A stretch of DNA of 9,501 nt from an uncultured Rubrobacteraceae bacterium. GTDB lineage: Bacteria; Actinomycetota; Rubrobacteria; Rubrobacterales; Rubrobacteraceae. The position numbers and the translations under genes were made by a program. Of the stretch, positions 6,455 to 9,501 are shown in pieces (position 1 is the stretch's first letter; every line of letters starts with the position of its first letter). Under the pieces are notes generated by a model that saw only the letters and a list, made by a program, of their open reading frames with translations, did no database searches and was not told the DNA's origin. The stretch spans positions 1 to 9,501 of the forward strand of contig CADCUZ010000090.1 of NCBI GenBank assembly GCA_902806015.1. Reading direction: 5' to 3'.

Positions 6455-6483
6455 TTGATCGGCTTACAGTAACTGTGTAGTAT
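6455..6483 (+). promoter_or_regulatory. Candidate promoter of the class III aminotransferase
   Basis: TTGATC (6455-6460) and TAGTAT (6478-6483) are separated by exactly 17 nt. The spacer contains a small dyad, ACAGT-A-ACTGT (6466-6476), that a repressor could occupy. The predicted transcript start near 6490 leaves about 40 nt before the ATG at 6531 and lies past the GTG at 6486, which argues against that GTG as start. The rest of the 307-bp gap (6224-6530) holds the repeat array and nothing else I recognise as coding. Confidence 0.45.
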
Positions 6484-6530
6484 TCGTGAAGGACGAGGAG
6501 CTGGCCGACTCCGGCCGGAGGAGGTACCGC

Positions 6531-7895
6531 ATGGACGTGATGAGGGGTCTCGGGGAGCGTGGCGGGAGCCCACCGCTTGCCGGCGTCGAAAATCTTATGC
6601 TGCACTTCACACCGTACGCGGAGGATTGGTCCAAGTTGCCGGTTATCGTCTCCGGCGAGGGGTCCTACGTCACGGACGACAAGGGCCGCAGCTACATAGA
6701 CGGGTTGGCGGGCCTCTTCACGACGCAGGTCGGGCACGGCAGGACGGAGCTCGCAGAGGTCGCGGCGAAACAGATGAAAGAGCTCGGGTTCTTCCCCAAC
6801 TGGAGCTTCCAGCACCCGAGGAGCCTGGAGTTGGCGGCCAAGATAAGCGAGATAGCGCCGGGGGACTTGAACAGCTCGTTCTTTGTCTCCTCGGGTTCCG
6901 AGGCGGTCGAGACCGTCATCAAGCTCGCGCGCCAGTACCACAAGGCCAACGGGGAGCCGGGTCGGTACAAGATCATCTCCAGGGACGTTGCCTACCACGG
7001 CACGACGATGGGGGCGCTCTCGGTGACGGGGCTGCCGGGCTTCAAGGCGCCGTTCGAGCCGCTGCCGTCGGGGTTCTTCCACGTAAAGAACACCCAGCAG
7101 GACCCCGAAGGTGCTGCCGACGCGATAGAGCAGATGATCGAGGCGGAAGGGTCGGACCAGATCGCCGCCGTCATCCTGGAGCCCGTGCAGAACGCGGGCG
7201 GGTGCCTCGTGCCGCCGCCCGATTACTGGAGGCGGGTGCGCGAGATCTGCGACCGCCACGGCGTGCTGCTCGTCTCCGACGCCGTGATCAGCGCCTTCGG
7301 CAGGTTGGGCGAGTGGTTCGGCATCGAGCGCTTCGGAGTGGTCCCGGACATGACGAGCTTTGCGAAGGGCGTCACGAGCGGCTACCTGCCGATGGGCGGC
7401 GTGGTCGTGAACGACAGGGTGGCCTCCACGCTCAAGGCCAACGCCTCGATGTTCATGCACGGCTCGACCTTCGGCGGGCACCCGGTCTCGAGCGCGGTGG
7501 CGCTTGAGAACATCAAGATCATGGAGCGCGAGAACCTGCTCCAGAACGTCCACGACCTGGAAGGGCACTTCGGGGACGAGCTCGGGCGCATGGCCGCGGA
7601 GCACCCGGTCGTCAAGGAAGTTCGGGGCATGGGCTTTTTCTGGGCGGTCGAGGTCAACCCGGAAAAGGCCGACGGGACGCCGCTTGCGGGCGACGAGTAC
7701 CGGAAGTACTTCAAGGGCGTGGTCTCCAGAAAGCTCCTGGAGGGCGGCCTCATCTGCCGCTTCGACGACAAGGACGACCCCGTCATCCAGTTCTCCCCGG
7801 CGCTGACCTCGGACCGCGAGATCCTCAGCCGCATAGCGGAGATAACAGGCGACGCCCTCACGGAGCTCGAAAAAGTCCTCGGCTACCGGGGCTAG
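6531..7895 (+). CDS. Class III (omega-type) PLP aminotransferase
   Basis: This 454-residue aminotransferase of fold type I, class III, moves an amino group, usually from an omega-amine or omega-amino acid, to pyruvate or 2-oxoglutarate. Visible PLP-site elements are SSGSEA (Ser123), YHG (Tyr155-Gly157), ILEPVQ (Glu217), Asp250, the Schiff-base Lys279 in SFAKG, and GSTFGG (Thr313). Next to Asp250 the family usually has Glu (DEV or DEVI); this protein has SDAVISAFGRLG with Ala251, an uncommon change. I start it at the ATG at 6531, because GGAGGAGG lies 6-7 bp upstream. A GTG at 6486 would add 15 residues but has no SD and sits at the predicted transcript start. It is followed 66 bp later by an FAD oxidoreductase on the same strand. 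Putrescine, other diamines, beta-alanine or GABA are candidate donors. With Ald nearby, pyruvate is the attractive acceptor (inference). Confidence 0.92.
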   Translation: MDVMRGLGERGGSPPLAGVENLMLHFTPYAEDWSKLPVIVSGEGSYVTDDKGRSYIDGLAGLFTTQVGHGRTELAEVAAKQMKELGFFPNWSFQHPRSLELAAKISEIAPGDLNSSFFVSSGSEAVETVIKLARQYHKANGEPGRYKIISRDVAYHGTTMGALSVTGLPGFKAPFEPLPSGFFHVKNTQQDPEGAADAIEQMIEAEGSDQIAAVILEPVQNAGGCLVPPPDYWRRVREICDRHGVLLVSDAVISAFGRLGEWFGIERFGVVPDMTSFAKGVTSGYLPMGGVVVNDRVASTLKANASMFMHGSTFGGHPVSSAVALENIKIMERENLLQNVHDLEGHFGDELGRMAAEHPVVKEVRGMGFFWAVEVNPEKADGTPLAGDEYRKYFKGVVSRKLLEGGLICRFDDKDDPVIQFSPALTSDREILSRIAEITGDALTELEKVLGYRG

Positions 7896-7961
7896 CGTGG
7901 AGAGCCCGGGGAGTATTACGACCGCTTCGGGGCCCTCCGGCCGCGCGAGAGGCGGGGAGGC

Positions 7962-9386
7962 TTGACCCGCACCGTCGGACCGCGGAGGGGCGTCGGCCCC
8001 GAAGGTAAAGATTACCGCGCTTACAGCTTCTGGCTCGAGACGGCGGGCGAGGAGCTCGTCCCGAGGGCGCCGCTGCGGGGGCCGACGGAGGCCGACGTCG
8101 CGGTCCTGGGGGCGGGCTTTACGGGTCTGTGGGCTGCCTACTACCTGCTCAGGCGGGAGCCCTCGTTGCGCGTGGTCGTGCTGGAGGCGGAGACCGCGGG
8201 GTTCGGGGCTTCGGGACGGAACGGCGCCTGGTGCAACTCGGCCTTCCCGGTGAGCCCCAAGGAGCTCGCCCGACGTTTCGGCGGGGAGGCGGCGAGGGAC
8301 CTTTTGCTGGAGATGCGCGGCGCGGTCGATGAGGTCGGGAGGGTCTCCGAGGCTGAGGGGATCGACGCCCAGTACTTCCGCGGCGGGCAGCTCCGGGTCG
8401 CCAGGGGGCCGGCCCAGGTGCCGGGCGTAGAAGCCTCCTACGAGTCCCTGCGCGGTCTGGGCCTGGGGGAGGGCCTGCGGCTGCTCGACGCGCAGGAGAC
8501 CGCCCGGCGCGTCAGGATCACGGGGGCCGAGGGTGCGCTGTACAGCCCGCACTGCGCGACCATCCACCCGGCGAGGCTCGCGCGCGGGCTCGCCCGGGCC
8601 GTCGAGCGCATGGGCGGCGAGATCTTCGAGGGCACCCCCGTCACGGACTTCGAGACGGGCTCGGAGCCGCGGCTGGTGACGGGGGCAGGTGACGTGCGGG
8701 CGCGCACGGTCGTGCTCGCGGGCGAGGCCTACCTGGCGCGGCTGCGCAGACTTCGCCGCCAGGTGCTGCCGATCTACTCACTGATCGTGCTCACCGAGCC
8801 CCTCTCGGGGGAGAGTTGGGCCGGGATCGGGTGGGAGGGCCGCGAGTGCGTGGCCTCCAACCGCTACACAGTGGACTACCTCTCGCGCACCGCCGACGGG
8901 CGCATACTCTTCGGGGGCCGCGGAGCGCCGTACCACTACGGCTCGCGCGTAGAGGACGAGTACGACCTGCACGAGCCCACGCACGAGATGCTGCGCCGCA
9001 CGGCGAGGGAGTGGTTCCCCGCCTTGGAAGGCGCCCGGTTCACCCACGCGTGGGGGGGACCGTTGGCCATGCCCCGCGACTGGATGCCGACGATGTCCTA
9101 CGATCCGGTCGAAGGCGTGGCGACGGCGCGCGGCTACACGGGGCAGGGCGTGGCGACCGCGAACCTTTCCGGCAGGACGCTCGCCGACCTGATACTCGGG
9201 CGCGACACGCACGTAACACGACTGCCCACCGTAAACCACAAGCCTCGGCCCTGGGAGCCCGAACCGCTGCGCTGGCTTGGTGCCAGGTACGTGCAGCGCG
9301 GCCTAATGAGGGTGGACGACCGGGCCGAGCGGACCGGAAAGCCACCGACTGGCAAGACGCTTGCCGAGCGGCTCGGCAGGCACTGA
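7962..9386 (+). CDS. FAD-dependent amine/amino-acid oxidoreductase (DAO family, PuuB-like)
   Basis: This 474-residue flavoprotein belongs to the glycine/D-amino-acid oxidase (DAO) family. A short N-terminal extension precedes the dinucleotide fold LGAGFTG (Gly50-Gly55), with Glu75 closing the second strand (VVVLEAE). GASGRNGAW at 82-90 matches the flavin-contacting motif of gamma-glutamylputrescine oxidases and related OrdL-type enzymes. The C-terminal part has HAWGGPLAMPRDWMP and the FAD-binding GYTGQGVATANLSGRTLADL. Expected chemistry is oxidation of an amine to an imine, then an aldehyde or keto acid plus ammonium. No gamma-glutamylputrescine synthetase is visible here, so the exact substrate is open. 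The start is a TTG at 7962, the only start in frame after the stop at 7893, with AGAGG about 10 bp upstream and GGGGAGG almost touching it. The gene is 66 bp after the aminotransferase with no clear terminator between, so co-transcription is likely. Confidence 0.88.
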   Translation: MTRTVGPRRGVGPEGKDYRAYSFWLETAGEELVPRAPLRGPTEADVAVLGAGFTGLWAAYYLLRREPSLRVVVLEAETAGFGASGRNGAWCNSAFPVSPKELARRFGGEAARDLLLEMRGAVDEVGRVSEAEGIDAQYFRGGQLRVARGPAQVPGVEASYESLRGLGLGEGLRLLDAQETARRVRITGAEGALYSPHCATIHPARLARGLARAVERMGGEIFEGTPVTDFETGSEPRLVTGAGDVRARTVVLAGEAYLARLRRLRRQVLPIYSLIVLTEPLSGESWAGIGWEGRECVASNRYTVDYLSRTADGRILFGGRGAPYHYGSRVEDEYDLHEPTHEMLRRTAREWFPALEGARFTHAWGGPLAMPRDWMPTMSYDPVEGVATARGYTGQGVATANLSGRTLADLILGRDTHVTRLPTVNHKPRPWEPEPLRWLGARYVQRGLMRVDDRAERTGKPPTGKTLAERLGRH

Positions 9387-9431
9387 AGACCGGCTGCTAG
9401 GAGGTGTGGTCTCGGTGCAGGAGGGAATGAG

Positions 9432-9501
9432 GTGAGGAAAAGAGAGGTCAGCCGAAGATCAACGGAGGCGCAGAGCGGCAATGTCGCGCGTCTCCCGCGG
9501 A
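9432..9501 (+). CDS. Possible start of a further gene, cut by the right edge
   Basis: A GTG at 9432-9434 lies 6 bp after a strong SD (AGGAGGG, 9419-9425) and opens a frame that stays open to the window end. The 23 residues visible are polar and basic (VRKREVSRRSTEAQSGNVAR) and carry no recognisable domain. It is on the same strand as the FAD oxidoreductase, 45 bp after its stop, so it could be the next gene of that operon. A competing start is the ATG at 9481 in another frame, with GGAGG 12 bp upstream. No function can be given. Confidence 0.4.
   Translation, partial: MRKREVSRRSTEAQSGNVARLPR

Noticed and set aside
6486..6530. GTG start giving the aminotransferase 15 extra residues
   Set aside because: It has no SD and coincides with the predicted transcript start. 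The ATG at 6531 has GGAGGAGG at ideal spacing.
7897..7965. A 22-codon GTG-started ORF between the aminotransferase and flavin oxidase whose TGA overlaps the TTG start
   Set aside because: It has no SD and no conserved features. The overlap is suggestive of coupling but easily arises by chance.
6432..8567. A 711-codon open frame on the minus strand, antisense to the aminotransferase and half of the flavin oxidase
   Set aside because: It spans two well-supported genes and the gap between them, has no domain I recognise and is rich in Arg/Ala/Pro/Gly. Such antisense frames are common in very high-GC DNA because stop codons are rare.

Overview
The window is high-GC DNA with little intergenic space, TTG starts on three genes and actinobacterial protein signatures. 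It looks like a deep-branching Actinomycetota genome, with Rubrobacter or a relative as my best guess. That guess rests on sequence style and recalled family resemblance, not on a marker gene.

Left part, minus strand (1-2636): an apparent leftward operon reads alanine dehydrogenase (ald), a 44-codon unassigned small ORF, an agmatinase-type ureohydrolase (speB-like), and then a broken sodium:solute symporter whose start overlaps the ureohydrolase stop by 8 bp. The symporter has an in-frame amber codon, a frameshift and a further stop, and runs off the left edge.

Centre (2637-5746): a 190-bp divergent region separates ald from a rightward regulator with an unusual order of domains: MerR-type HTH, XRE-type HTH, C-terminal cupin. 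The region holds two inverted repeats that overlap plausible promoters. Next comes a complete S9 (prolyl oligopeptidase-type) serine peptidase, then a 9-bp-stem hairpin between convergent genes.

Right part (5747-9501): a leftward secreted RTX-like calcium-binding protein gene carries two compensating frameshifts. Upstream of it are six contiguous 11-bp direct repeats, the spacing used by OmpR/PhoB-family response regulators. Rightward from there are a class III (omega) aminotransferase, a DAO-family FAD oxidoreductase resembling gamma-glutamylputrescine oxidases, and the possible first 23 codons of another gene at the right edge.

Working model (inference): this is an amine and amino-acid catabolic locus. 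The ureohydrolase releases urea from a guanidino compound to give putrescine or an omega-amino acid. The aminotransferase and FAD oxidase remove amino groups. If pyruvate is the acceptor, alanine forms and Ald returns it to pyruvate plus ammonium and NADH. The XRE-cupin half of the regulator resembles PuuR-type polyamine-responsive repressors. The S9 peptidase may feed amino acids in. I see no CRISPR array, tRNA, rRNA, transposase or attachment site.
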